From Planctomycetota bacterium (GTDB lineage Bacteria; Planctomycetota; Planctomycetia; Gemmatales; HRBIN36), in the NCBI GenBank assembly GCA_014584395.1, contig JACTMY010000017.1:104012-168011 (forward strand): a DNA stretch of 64,000 bases, written 5' to 3'. A program made the position numbers and the translations under genes. Every line of letters begins with the position of its first letter. Position 1 is the first letter of the stretch. The notes under the pieces are model-generated. The model saw only the letters and a program-made list of their open reading frames with translations, was not told the DNA's origin and ran no database searches. This document shows, piece after piece, positions 16,312 to 25,120 of this stretch.

Positions 16312-17670
16312 TCACCGCAGAGCCTGGGCCAGGAAGGCGAGCGTCTTGGCGCGGGAGTCCGCTTGAGCGCGGGCGTTGGCCTCGGCCGAACCGCCCATCA
16401 GAAACTTGCCTCCGGACAGCGTGGCCGCCATGGGCATGTAGACGCTGACAATCCCGTGGCCCGCCCCTGCATATTTCAAATGCTCGACGGCATGCGGAAA
16501 GCCGTGCTGCTTGAGCCGAGCGGCAACCTTGTCGGCCATTTCAGCGGAAGGCCACATCTGGTCGTCGGTGCCGGAGATGAGCAGGATCGGACCGTTGATC
16601 TTTTCCACGGGGATGACGGCTTTCGCCACGGCTTGTTCATTTTTCAGGGCAGGCGCGTACAGGTCCAAGAGGGCCACGGGGTCGGGACCGCCCATCTTGC
16701 GAAACACGTTGACATTGAAGCTGAAGGGCAGGAAGGGGAGCGGCTCGCCGCGGTGTTTCCAGGAGGAACTCATCGCCATTGGCCCGCGCGGGATACCCGC
16801 CCAGACGACGTGGCTAGGCACCTTGGCCACCACGGCGCGGATTTCCGGAAACGTCGCCCCGAGGAGCAAGGCCAGTTCGCCGCCCTTGGAGCCGCCAATG
16901 ACACCCAGCCGCGCGCCGTCGACGGAGTCGCGCTGCTTGAGCCAATCGATGCCCTGCTTGAGATAGTCCAGCGGAATGTTGATGAGTTGCTGCGGCAATG
17001 GGGCCACGCCGAAGTAGGCGAGGGCCAGGGAGGTGAAACCTCTCGAGGCGAGCAGGGCCGCTTCGGTTTCCGGGATGCCGCCTTCGGAGCCGGACAAGAC
17101 GAGCATGGCCGGGTGCTTGCCTGAAGCGGCGGGTTCGAAGAGTTTGCCAACCAAACCCTGCTCGCGGACGTCGCTGATTTTGACGCCGGGTCGAGCCAGC
17201 CAGCGGGATAGTTCGGTCGAAGCGACGATTTTGCCCTCCACTTCCGCTTCGAATCGCGTCGGCCTGGGGTCGGAAATCGACCTTGGCTTGGGTTTCTCAC
17301 CGTCTCGCGGACCACGGGCGGGATCGGGAGGAACGGCTGTCATGGACCAAAACAACCCCATGCCATCGATGCCGGAGTAACTGCCGCTGATCGGGGCTTG
17401 CAGACTCAGGTCCAGCGTGCCATCGGCACGGGTTTCGAACAGGGCTTCAGCGCGCCACGTCGTCGGACCTTCCTGCATGGCTCGCAGGGTCACGCGCTGT
17501 CCGGCGGGCAAGCCCGTGACGCGAATCACCACGGGTTCATCCATCAGGGGTTCTTTGGGCGTGATTTGGATCGCGGGTGGTTCAGCGGGTTGAGCGTGAT
17601 GCAGGCAAAGACTCGCCAACAAGATCACACCGCAGAACGCCCACCCGCCAGCACGAGCGATGAAAGACAT
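16312..17670 (-). CDS. Exported BAAT-like acyl-CoA thioester hydrolase family protein
   Basis: A 452-residue protein. The ATG at 17670 has GGAGG eight bases upstream and starts a signal peptide (WAFCGVILLASLCL); the frame extends further upstream but without such signals. The N-terminal part (about 35-170) is beta-rich like the acyl-CoA thioester hydrolase / bile-acid-CoA:amino acid N-acyltransferase N domain. The C-terminal part is an alpha/beta hydrolase with the nucleophile elbow IGGSKGG (Ser261), and HGIVSVY near the C-terminus probably supplies the catalytic His. Family members in eukaryotes move acyl groups from CoA; an exported bacterial form must act on another ester or thioester, so the substrate is unknown. 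Confidence 0.8.
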   Translation of the reverse strand: MSFIARAGGWAFCGVILLASLCLHHAQPAEPPAIQITPKEPLMDEPVVIRVTGLPAGQRVTLRAMQEGPTTWRAEALFETRADGTLDLSLQAPISGSYSGIDGMGLFWSMTAVPPDPARGPRDGEKPKPRSISDPRPTRFEAEVEGKIVASTELSRWLARPGVKISDVREQGLVGKLFEPAASGKHPAMLVLSGSEGGIPETEAALLASRGFTSLALAYFGVAPLPQQLINIPLDYLKQGIDWLKQRDSVDGARLGVIGGSKGGELALLLGATFPEIRAVVAKVPSHVVWAGIPRGPMAMSSSWKHRGEPLPFLPFSFNVNVFRKMGGPDPVALLDLYAPALKNEQAVAKAVIPVEKINGPILLISGTDDQMWPSAEMADKVAARLKQHGFPHAVEHLKYAGAGHGIVSVYMPMAATLSGGKFLMGGSAEANARAQADSRAKTLAFLAQALR

Positions 17671-17850
17671 CGGGGACGCCTCCAACCCAAGGGGCATGGC
17701 AACAACGTGATGCGACCGATCCAGCCGCATTCCATACGTAGCGAACCGAGCCACGTCCAACCGGACCATCCAAGGCAATTATCAGGGGCAACGCCGGTAT
17801 TTCAATGTAGAATAGACGCAGTCCTTTTCCCTAACTAAAGGAAACTGACC

Positions 17851-18912
17851 ATGGGCCAACGTGGATTTTCCTGGTACCCAGTATGGTTGTTTCTGTTGGG
17901 ATCGGTGAGTGCGGGATGGTGGGCCGTCGCCCAGGCGGACCCTCGACAAGAAGTCGTGCCGCCGCAGCCGACCCTGCCTGCCGCTTCCAACCCCGCGAGT
18001 GAAAAAAAGAACTTGGAGGCCAAGCGCAAGGAGCCAACCTTCCAGGGCTTGTGGGAAACCAACTTCGGCCGGATGCGACTGCGGCAGTCCGAGCAAACGG
18101 TGACGGGCCGCTACGCCTATGCCCATGGATCGAGGATCGAAGGCGTATTGAAAGACGGCAAGCTCCAATTCACTTACACGGAACCCAATGCCCAGGGCGA
18201 GGGGTGGTTCGAATTGAGCGGCGACGGGCAACGCTTCAGCGGCCAATGGCGGGAGAAAGGCGGCGCCGCCTGGAAGCCTTGGAACGGCCGCCGCGTTCGG
18301 GTCGAGCCTGGGATCATGTGGCTGGTCGTGGTCGAGGCGAATTGGGAAACCTCGCTGGCGGACCACGAATATTCCTTCGGCCAAATGCTCCGCACTTATT
18401 TTGCCCGGGATACGCGGGTCCGGGTGCGGCATCGCTTTTTCAGCGACGAAGCCAGCCTCAAGCGATGGTTGAGCGAAGTGACCTATCTCGCCGAGCCGGT
18501 GGTCATATCCCTCTCCACGCATGGCCTGGCCAATGGCATTCCGAGCGGGGGCAAGATCGTGGGCGCCTCTAGCCTGGCCGAATGTCTGCGCGACTGCGAC
18601 CACGTGAAGCTGTTCCACTTTTCCTCCTGCTTGGCGATGAAGGATCAATTAGCCGATGACATCATGAAGGAACTGGGGACGTCGGCGACGTTCCCCATCT
18701 CCGGCTACGCCACCAGCGTGGATTGGGCGGGAAGCGCGGTCATCGAGTTCATGTATTTCGACCTATTGTTGTGCCGGCGGCTGCAGCCCAAGGAAGCGGC
18801 CGAGCAGTTAGTGAAACTGCTCCCCTATGCCGGGGATAAGGCGGCGGAAGGGGCCATTCTCCAGCCCGCCGGTTTTCGGATCAAGTTTCCCGAGCCGGCC
18901 AAAAAGCCGTGA
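17851..18912 (+). CDS. Exported caspase-fold (clan CD-like) protein
   Basis: A 353-residue protein with a signal or anchor helix (residues 9-29), a Pro/Ala/Glu linker to about 65, a small beta domain (about 66-150; repeated turns such as GRYAYAHGSRIEGVL and GWFELSGDGQRFSGQW), and a C-terminal alpha/beta domain. In the last, strand VVISLSTHG gives His224 and strand VKLFHFSSC gives Cys260. The His-Gly and Cys after hydrophobic strands, 36 residues apart, match the catalytic dyad layout of caspase-like (C14/CHAT) peptidases. Activity is not proven: residues after the Cys differ from the classical QACRG. The start ATG follows AAAGGAAA-type Shine-Dalgarno sequence. larB follows 44 bases downstream, without obvious functional linkage. 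Confidence 0.72.
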   Translation: MGQRGFSWYPVWLFLLGSVSAGWWAVAQADPRQEVVPPQPTLPAASNPASEKKNLEAKRKEPTFQGLWETNFGRMRLRQSEQTVTGRYAYAHGSRIEGVLKDGKLQFTYTEPNAQGEGWFELSGDGQRFSGQWREKGGAAWKPWNGRRVRVEPGIMWLVVVEANWETSLADHEYSFGQMLRTYFARDTRVRVRHRFFSDEASLKRWLSEVTYLAEPVVISLSTHGLANGIPSGGKIVGASSLAECLRDCDHVKLFHFSSCLAMKDQLADDIMKELGTSATFPISGYATSVDWAGSAVIEFMYFDLLLCRRLQPKEAAEQLVKLLPYAGDKAAEGAILQPAGFRIKFPEPAKKP

Positions 18913-18956
18913 CGCCTGCTGCCGAAACGCACCCTTGACCGTTGGAAAGCCATCCC

Positions 18957-19670
18957 ATGTCCCTTCACCCCTCTTCCACGTCGCCGGCCTGTGCTTCGCT
19001 GGGTTTCGCCCAACTCGACCTGGAGCGACGGCAGCGGTGCGGCTTCCCCGAGGTCATTTACGCCGAAGGCAAGACGGTCGAGGGCTTGGTGGAGATCGTG
19101 AAAACCCTTCATGCCGCCGGGCAGGATTGCCTGGTCACGAGAGTCAGCGAGGAACAGTCGAAACGTCTTGAGGAAGGGTATCCTCAGGCGGAGCAAGACC
19201 GCGTGGGCCGCACCTTCTGGCTTCGCTCGGATGCCAAACCGAAGGCATTGCGCGGCCAGGTGCTCGTGGTGACGGCGGGAACGGCCGACCTGCCCGTGGC
19301 TCATGAGGCGGTGACGACGGCCCGAGCCTGGAGCTGCCAGGTGGATTTGATCGCCGACGTGGGCGTGGCGGGGCTGCATCGACTCATGGGGCACCTCGAC
19401 CGGTTGCGGCAAGCGGACGTCATCATCGTCGTGGCCGGGATGGAGGGAGCACTGCCCAGTGTGGTCGGCGGACTGGTGGCTTGTCCCGTCATTGCCGTGC
19501 CGACGAGCGTGGGCTATGGCGCCCATTTTCAGGGACTGGCGGCCTTGCTGGGGATGCTGAATAGCTGCGCCGCCAATGTCTTGGTCGTCAACATCGACAG
19601 CGGTTTCAAGGCAGGCTACGCGGCCGGGCTGATGGTTCGCCGCGGGACAGGAGGTCTGAACGATGAGTGA
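18957..19670 (+). CDS. larB: Pyridinium-3,5-biscarboxylic acid mononucleotide synthase LarB
   Basis: A 237-residue protein. LarB carboxylates the nicotinic acid ring of NaAD and hydrolyses the product, the first step to the nickel-pincer nucleotide cofactor of lactate racemase-type enzymes. The family is shown by FPEVIYAEGKT, TAGTADLPVAHEA, the central DVGVAGLHR, VAGMEGALPSVVGGL and PTSVGYGAHFQGL, in the usual order of this AIR-carboxylase (PurE)-like fold. The ATG at 18957 is the first good start. The stop overlaps the nnrD start by 8 bases, so the two are coupled. No larA, larC or larE is visible in the window. Confidence 0.9.
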   Translation: MSLHPSSTSPACASLGFAQLDLERRQRCGFPEVIYAEGKTVEGLVEIVKTLHAAGQDCLVTRVSEEQSKRLEEGYPQAEQDRVGRTFWLRSDAKPKALRGQVLVVTAGTADLPVAHEAVTTARAWSCQVDLIADVGVAGLHRLMGHLDRLRQADVIIVVAGMEGALPSVVGGLVACPVIAVPTSVGYGAHFQGLAALLGMLNSCAANVLVVNIDSGFKAGYAAGLMVRRGTGGLNDE

Positions 19671-20529
19671 ATGGCAATTGATCACGTCCGTGCCCCCGAT
19701 TCCCCATCGACGCGCGAACAGCCACAAGGGCGATTATGGCCGCGTGCTGGTCGTGGCCGGTTCCGCGGACATGAGCGGAGCGGCGATTCTGTGCGGCAAG
19801 GCGGCCTTGCGCGGCGGCGCGGGATTGGTTCGCGTGGCCGTTCCCGCCCCCATTCGTGCCGTGGTCGCCGGGGCCGATCCTTGCTATATGACCGCGGCCC
19901 TGCCGGCTACGGACGCCGGGACCTTGTCCAAAGCGGCCTTGCCGAGTTTGCTCGATGCCGTGGCCTGGGCGGACGTTGTTGCCCTGGGTCCGGGATTGAG
20001 CCTGCATCCCGACATCATGGAGATCGTGGCCCACCTCTTGCAGCAGCCAGGGAAAGCGTTCGTCGTCGATGCCGACGGCCTCAATGCCTTGGCCCGTCTT
20101 GTCGAGCAACAACCCCATTGGGAACCATCGGCCAACCTCATCCTGACGCCTCACCCCGGCGAAGCCAGTCGACTGCATCGCCAGGCCGCGATGGAGCGTT
20201 CCGAGCTGGCGCGGCATTTGGCCCAGCGGTTTCACGCCGTCGTCCTCCTGAAAGGTCATGAGTCGATCGTGACCGATGGGACCAGGCTCTATGTGAACCC
20301 CACGGGCAATCCTGGCCTGGCGACCGGTGGAACGGGGGACGTCCTCACGGGTTTGATCGCCGCTCTCTGGGGACAGCCGCTGCCAGCATTCGAGGCTGCC
20401 CAACTGGCCGCGTACTTGCATGGGCAGGCGGGCGACCTGGCCGCGGACGCCAAGGCCCAGCTTTCTCTCATTGCTAGCGACCTGCTCGATTTCTTGCCGC
20501 AAGCCGTGCGCCACCATCCCCGAGCTTGA
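19663..20529 (+). CDS. nnrD: ADP/ATP-dependent (S)-NAD(P)H-hydrate dehydratase
   Basis: A 288-residue ribokinase-fold protein that repairs hydrated NAD(P)H by dehydration using ADP or ATP. Signs are HKGDYGRVLVVAGS near the N-terminus, GAGLVRVAVP, LGPGLS, VVDADGLNAL, LTPHPGE, VVLLKGHESIV and the phosphate-binding NPGLATGGTGDVLTG near residues 214-228, all standard for NnrD/CARKD. The epimerase half (NnrE), often fused in bacteria, is absent here. The start overlaps larB by 8 bases, which suggests one operon around pyridine-nucleotide chemistry. Confidence 0.92.
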   Translation: MSEWQLITSVPPIPHRRANSHKGDYGRVLVVAGSADMSGAAILCGKAALRGGAGLVRVAVPAPIRAVVAGADPCYMTAALPATDAGTLSKAALPSLLDAVAWADVVALGPGLSLHPDIMEIVAHLLQQPGKAFVVDADGLNALARLVEQQPHWEPSANLILTPHPGEASRLHRQAAMERSELARHLAQRFHAVVLLKGHESIVTDGTRLYVNPTGNPGLATGGTGDVLTGLIAALWGQPLPAFEAAQLAAYLHGQAGDLAADAKAQLSLIASDLLDFLPQAVRHHPRA

Positions 20530-20646
20530 TCAACATCTTGGGCCATTGGCGTCCCTTGGACAAAACAGCTACTATCATCCCCTGGACCGCCCGGCTACAA
20601 TAAACAACGCTCAGTCGAAACGATTTAATGGCTAGCAGGATCAAGC

Positions 20647-23532
20647 GTGTCCACGCCGACGGATTCAGATTGGTTGCAACTTTGGGCTGGCGGCCAAGCG
20701 ACGAGGGGCGCTCCGACGTCGGTCAAGACCGACTCGGATACCCATGCGCATCATCTCAAATCCACTCCCGCGCTGGTCCCTGCCATACCGGAGTTTGAAA
20801 TCGTCGAGGAGTTGGGACGGGGCGGCATGGGCGTGGTCTACAAGGCTCATCAGCCCAAGCTTAATCGGCTCGTCGCGCTCAAAGTCATTGGCGCCGGCGC
20901 CATGGCCAGGGCGGTCGATCTGGCCCGCTTTGAGAGCGAAGCCAAGGCCGTAGCCAAACTGCACCATCGCCACATCGTGCAAATTCACGAGATGGGTCAA
21001 TTCGAAGGGCTGCATTACCTGACCTTGGAATACGTCTCCGGCGGCACGCTGCAGAACTTTCTCCGCGGCCAGCCGCAGCCGCCTGCCGCTGCCGCGCGGT
21101 TCATGCGCTTCGTGGCCGATGCCGTCGCGTATGCCCACGATCAGGGGATCATTCATCGGGACCTCAAGCCGCTCAATATCCTGCTCGAACCGGACCATGA
21201 ATCCTCATCCCAGCAAGGCAGGGACGCGCGGTTCGACGGCCCGCCGCGCCAAGAGGGCATCGATGCCAAAACCAGCTTGGCGAACCTGTATCCCAAGATT
21301 TCCGACTTCGGTTTGGCCAAATGGCTGAACCATGACTCGCAGCACACCAACTCCGGCGAAGTCATCGGCACCCCCTGCTACATGTCGCCGGAGCAAGCTT
21401 CGGGACAATCGAAACATATCGGCCCCTCGGCGGACATCTACTCCCTGGGGGCCATCCTGTATGAACTGCTGACGGGTCGGCCCCCCTTCCATGGCGTCAC
21501 GCCGATTGATACGGTCGTTCAGGTCATGTCCGTGGACCCGGTTTCGCCGCGCGTTTTGGTGGCGGGCATCCCCAAGGATTTGGAGACGATCACGCTCAAG
21601 TGCCTGGAGAAAGAGCAGCATCGCCGCTACGCCAGTGCCGCCGACCTCAGCGCCGACTTGCAGCGCTTTCTCGAGGGGCAGCCGATCCAGGCCCGCCCCC
21701 TTCGCCGGGTCGAACGCGTCTGGCGTTGGTGCAAGCGCAAACCGGCCGAGGCCACGCTCCTTGCCTTCGTCCTGATGCTGCTCACGGTCGCCTTTTTCAC
21801 GTCGCTGTGGTGGTTCCAGGAGCGGGCGGCGCGGGCCGAGGATGAGTTGGTCCTTGCGCAATGGCAATTCGAAACGCAGCAGAAGGCACTATTGGCCCTG
21901 GAGGCGGAGTATCAAAGCGCCTTGTTTCATAAAGCACAAGCGGAAGCCACGAAATCGTGGGCCTTGTGGGTCAAAGCCATGGAGGCGATCAGCAACGCCA
22001 GGGAACAGCTTCAACACTTCGAAGCCGAACCCGCCCAGCGCGAGCGCGTCAACGCGCTTTATCAACTCATCCAGGCCCAGGAGCAAAAGGCCGCCGTCTT
22101 CGACCGCGACCAGCGCATGGCGGACCTGTTGTCCCGCATCATGGCCACGCGCTCGGATTATGGCAAGAATCGGACCCGCCCCTCAAAAACCAATGACAAG
22201 TACGCAGCCGCCTTCGCTGATTACGGCATTCCCATTCTTTCCCTGCCGGCCGAGGAAGCCGGGCGCTTGATCCGGGCCAGCGGCATTCGCAAGGCTTTAT
22301 TGAATGCCTTGGATGATTGGACGCTGATTCGTTATGAAGAAGTGAGTGCCAGCCCCGAGCGCTGGCGCGTCCTGACGGCCGTCGCCATGGCCGCCGACAA
22401 CGATGCGATCCGCAATCGCATCCGCAAGGCCATGGATCAGCGCGACGTCAAAACCTTGCGGGAAATGGCGCTCGATCCCAAGGTGGAAACTTGGAATGAA
22501 CGGACGCTCTATCTTCTCGGTCGGCTCCTTTGGCTGGAGGATCAGCCCGAGGCCGCCTTGAAGGTCATCCTCAAGGGCTATTACCAGCAGCCGGGGGATT
22601 TCCACATCAACAACCTCCTCATTCGCGTTTACAAGGAAATCAAGCCCGTTCCTTGGGATCAAGTGTTGCGGCACGCCACGGTCGCGCTGGCCGTTCGCCG
22701 ACAAAGCTCCACTTGGCAAAGCATGGGCATGGCCTTGCAGCAAGTCGGTTTATGGGAGGAAGCCCGGAATGCTTATCTGAACGCCATCGAACAGGAATCC
22801 GACAATCCCCACGCTCACTTCCTGCTCGGCAGCTTGCTCCTGGACGCCAATTGTTCTCTCGAGGCCATGAGTTATTTGCAATCTTGCTTGAAAATGGATC
22901 CGCAGCATCTGGGGGCGCGGCTATTCCTAACGCGGGCTTGTCGTCGACTGGGACGCTGGGAGGAAGCCCGGGAGCAAGTCCTGGAAGGTCTTCATCATTA
23001 TCCGCAGAGCCGATTGCTCCGCGAAGAAAGGCTGCATTTGGATCAGCTCTTGAGCTTGACGCCCGGTTCGACTCCGACGGCGGCGCATGCTGTCGTGAAA
23101 GACCCGGAAGCCATGCTCTTGCTCGCGGAATGGCTCCAAGGCCGAGAACAATCCGCGCAGGCACTGTCCCTGTTCGCCGAGGTGTTCAAGGCCATGCCCG
23201 AGCGCTGGAATACGATCGCGCAAGAACTGCGCATCGCGGCCCTGGCCTGTGCCGCGCGGGTGGGATTTGCGGACGAGGCCATCGCCGAGGAACGCAGACT
23301 AGACGCCCGTCTTTGCCTGCGCGCGTGGCTGGAGTTGGAACATCGTCGATTGCTTCGCGGGGCAGCCTCGCCCAACGCCGCGAAAGACATCCGCGACCAC
23401 CTTCTGCAGTGGCTGAATCTGGAGGATTTAAGGTGGCTTCGGGACGTGGATGGAACGTCTCTGTCTGCGTCAGAACGCGAGTATTGGCAGGGTTTTTGGA
23501 AGACGTGGCGCGATTGGTTGCGTCGTTTGTAA
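20647..23532 (+). CDS. Membrane Ser/Thr protein kinase with C-terminal TPR region
   Basis: A 961-residue protein starting at GTG 20647 with AGGA about seven bases upstream. The Hanks-type kinase domain spans about 49-345: Gly loop ELGRGGMGVVY (55-65), Lys79, HRDLKPLN with Asp172, DFG near 219-221 and the activation segment end GTPCYMSPEQA. A juxtamembrane basic stretch and one helix (LLAFVLMLLTVAFFTSLWWF, about 374-393) follow. The extracytoplasmic part is helical: a coiled-coil-like section (395-500) and then many TPR-like pairs to the C-terminus. This is a common planctomycete kinase plan, in which the outer TPRs may sense or bind a partner. A second TPR gene follows in the same direction. 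Confidence 0.92.
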   Translation: MSTPTDSDWLQLWAGGQATRGAPTSVKTDSDTHAHHLKSTPALVPAIPEFEIVEELGRGGMGVVYKAHQPKLNRLVALKVIGAGAMARAVDLARFESEAKAVAKLHHRHIVQIHEMGQFEGLHYLTLEYVSGGTLQNFLRGQPQPPAAAARFMRFVADAVAYAHDQGIIHRDLKPLNILLEPDHESSSQQGRDARFDGPPRQEGIDAKTSLANLYPKISDFGLAKWLNHDSQHTNSGEVIGTPCYMSPEQASGQSKHIGPSADIYSLGAILYELLTGRPPFHGVTPIDTVVQVMSVDPVSPRVLVAGIPKDLETITLKCLEKEQHRRYASAADLSADLQRFLEGQPIQARPLRRVERVWRWCKRKPAEATLLAFVLMLLTVAFFTSLWWFQERAARAEDELVLAQWQFETQQKALLALEAEYQSALFHKAQAEATKSWALWVKAMEAISNAREQLQHFEAEPAQRERVNALYQLIQAQEQKAAVFDRDQRMADLLSRIMATRSDYGKNRTRPSKTNDKYAAAFADYGIPILSLPAEEAGRLIRASGIRKALLNALDDWTLIRYEEVSASPERWRVLTAVAMAADNDAIRNRIRKAMDQRDVKTLREMALDPKVETWNERTLYLLGRLLWLEDQPEAALKVILKGYYQQPGDFHINNLLIRVYKEIKPVPWDQVLRHATVALAVRRQSSTWQSMGMALQQVGLWEEARNAYLNAIEQESDNPHAHFLLGSLLLDANCSLEAMSYLQSCLKMDPQHLGARLFLTRACRRLGRWEEAREQVLEGLHHYPQSRLLREERLHLDQLLSLTPGSTPTAAHAVVKDPEAMLLLAEWLQGREQSAQALSLFAEVFKAMPERWNTIAQELRIAALACAARVGFADEAIAEERRLDARLCLRAWLELEHRRLLRGAASPNAAKDIRDHLLQWLNLEDLRWLRDVDGTSLSASEREYWQGFWKTWRDWLRRL

Positions 23533-23596
23533 AACGCACGGTTCAAGGAAAATATGCGGCGGCACGTCGCTCGGAAGCGCGAGCCGCCTTGATCAA

Positions 23597-23637
23597 AACG
23601 CCTAGGCGGGTTAATGTACATCACCTATCTAGGCGTT
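23597..23637 (+). promoter_or_regulatory. Composite inverted repeat upstream of the TPR gene
   Basis: Nine-base arms AACGCCTAG (23597-23605) and CTAGGCGTT (23629-23637) surround an inner palindrome ATGTACAT (23614-23621) centred almost on the same axis. There is no T-run after it, so it is not a standard terminator. It ends 31 bases before the ATG at 23669. It could be an operator or a leader hairpin; no known regulator matches it. Confidence 0.5.
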
Positions 23638-23668
23638 GGTTGAGCTTGTTCAGAGAGGATGCTGTTCC

Positions 23669-25090
23669 ATGTCTCTAATCCACGCGGGGATTCCGGAGCC
23701 TTCCGCCGAGCAGCGCCGTTCCGCGACGCAATTGGCGGAGCGGGCGCGGCAGGCGGTCAACACGTTCAACTTGGACTACGCCATCGACCTGCTGCAAACC
23801 TGCTGCCGGCTCGACCCCGCCAATCTGATCTACCGCAAATCCCTGCGGCAAGCGGTGCGACTGAAATATCGAACGCGCTCCCCTTCTTTTTGGCGAGGCG
23901 GTCTCCGCATCTGGTGGAGCCGATGGCGGTTGCGCAAGGCCTTGGCTGCGCAGCGCTTTGCCGCCGTGCTTGAATCGGGAGAGGCCATCCTTTCCCGCTA
24001 TCCATGGGACACCGCCACGCCCTTGCTCATGGCCCAGGCGGCCGAGGCGTGGGGGCTGCCCGAGGTGGGGATCTTTGTGCTCGATCAAGCGCGGATCGAT
24101 CACCCCCGCCATCTCGGCATCCATCGCCAAATGGCGATGCTGCTGGAGAAGCAAGGTCGGTTCATGCAGGCCATTCGCCATTGGCAAGAGGTGGCTCGGC
24201 TCGATCCCGCCGATGCCCAGGCGGCCCGCAAGGTGAAGGACCTCGCCGCCGTCTCGACGATTCAGTCGGGGCAGTATGACGAGAAGACGCGGGGCGAAGA
24301 GGGCGTCATGGGCCGCTTGCCCGGTACGGAGGAATCGAATTCGACCCAGGCCAAGCCCGCCATCAAGCTGAAAATCGAGGGTCTGCGGAAGAAGATCGCC
24401 GCCGATCCCAGGCAGCCTCAGCCCTATGTGCAGTTGGCCAAGGTTTTGCAAGAAAGCGATCAGTGGGAGGATGCCCGGACGGTGCTGGAACGCGGCCTGG
24501 CCGACACGCATCAACACTTCGATTTGCGGCTGGCGATGGAGTCGTTGGAGATCGAATTTTTCCGACGCGACTTGCGACTTTGCCAGGAACAGCAAAAACA
24601 AGATCCGAGCTTGCCCGAAATTCGGCAGCAAGTCGTCCGTTTGCAGAAGGAAATCCTGGCTCGCGAGTTGGCCTTCTATCGCCACCAAGCGGACCTCATG
24701 CCCAAGGACATGACCTTGCGGTTTGAGCTTGGCGTCAGACTATGGCAAAGCAGGCTGCATGAGGAAGCCACGGCCGAGTTCCTCCTCGCCTCCAAGGACC
24801 CCAGTCTGCGGGATCGTTGTCAGATTTATCTAGGCCACTGTTTTCGGGCGCGGCGGAATTGGCCTTTGGCCCGAAAGCACTATGAGCAAGCATTGGCCCA
24901 TGCCACGGCCGTGGATGACATGAAACACTTGTTATTCTGCCTGGCCCAGGCCGCGGCCGAGCATAGCGACTGGCCCATGGCCGTGCAATTTGGGGCCGAG
25001 CTGGCGGAGTTGGATGAGAACCACGAAGACATCGGCACGCTGCTGAGCCAGTGGAAACAACACATCTCCGATCCCACCGTGGCTCTCTAG
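23669..25090 (+). CDS. TPR-repeat protein
   Basis: A 473-residue soluble protein with no signal peptide. The ATG at 23669 has GAGAGGA nine bases upstream. It is built from helical pairs typical of TPRs: YAIDLLQTCCRLDPANLIYR, then FMQAIRHWQEVARLDPADAQ, later YVQLAKVLQESDQWEDARTV and CFRARRNWPLARKHYEQAL. A basic Arg/Trp segment (RIWWSRWRLRKAL) breaks the first block and may be membrane-near or nucleic-acid contacting. It follows the kinase-TPR gene by 136 bases in the same direction and probably works as a scaffold near it; this is inferred from position. Confidence 0.85.
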   Translation: MSLIHAGIPEPSAEQRRSATQLAERARQAVNTFNLDYAIDLLQTCCRLDPANLIYRKSLRQAVRLKYRTRSPSFWRGGLRIWWSRWRLRKALAAQRFAAVLESGEAILSRYPWDTATPLLMAQAAEAWGLPEVGIFVLDQARIDHPRHLGIHRQMAMLLEKQGRFMQAIRHWQEVARLDPADAQAARKVKDLAAVSTIQSGQYDEKTRGEEGVMGRLPGTEESNSTQAKPAIKLKIEGLRKKIAADPRQPQPYVQLAKVLQESDQWEDARTVLERGLADTHQHFDLRLAMESLEIEFFRRDLRLCQEQQKQDPSLPEIRQQVVRLQKEILARELAFYRHQADLMPKDMTLRFELGVRLWQSRLHEEATAEFLLASKDPSLRDRCQIYLGHCFRARRNWPLARKHYEQALAHATAVDDMKHLLFCLAQAAAEHSDWPMAVQFGAELAELDENHEDIGTLLSQWKQHISDPTVAL

Positions 25091-25120
25091 CGGGCCACCT
25101 GGGGGACGTATCGCGGCTGA

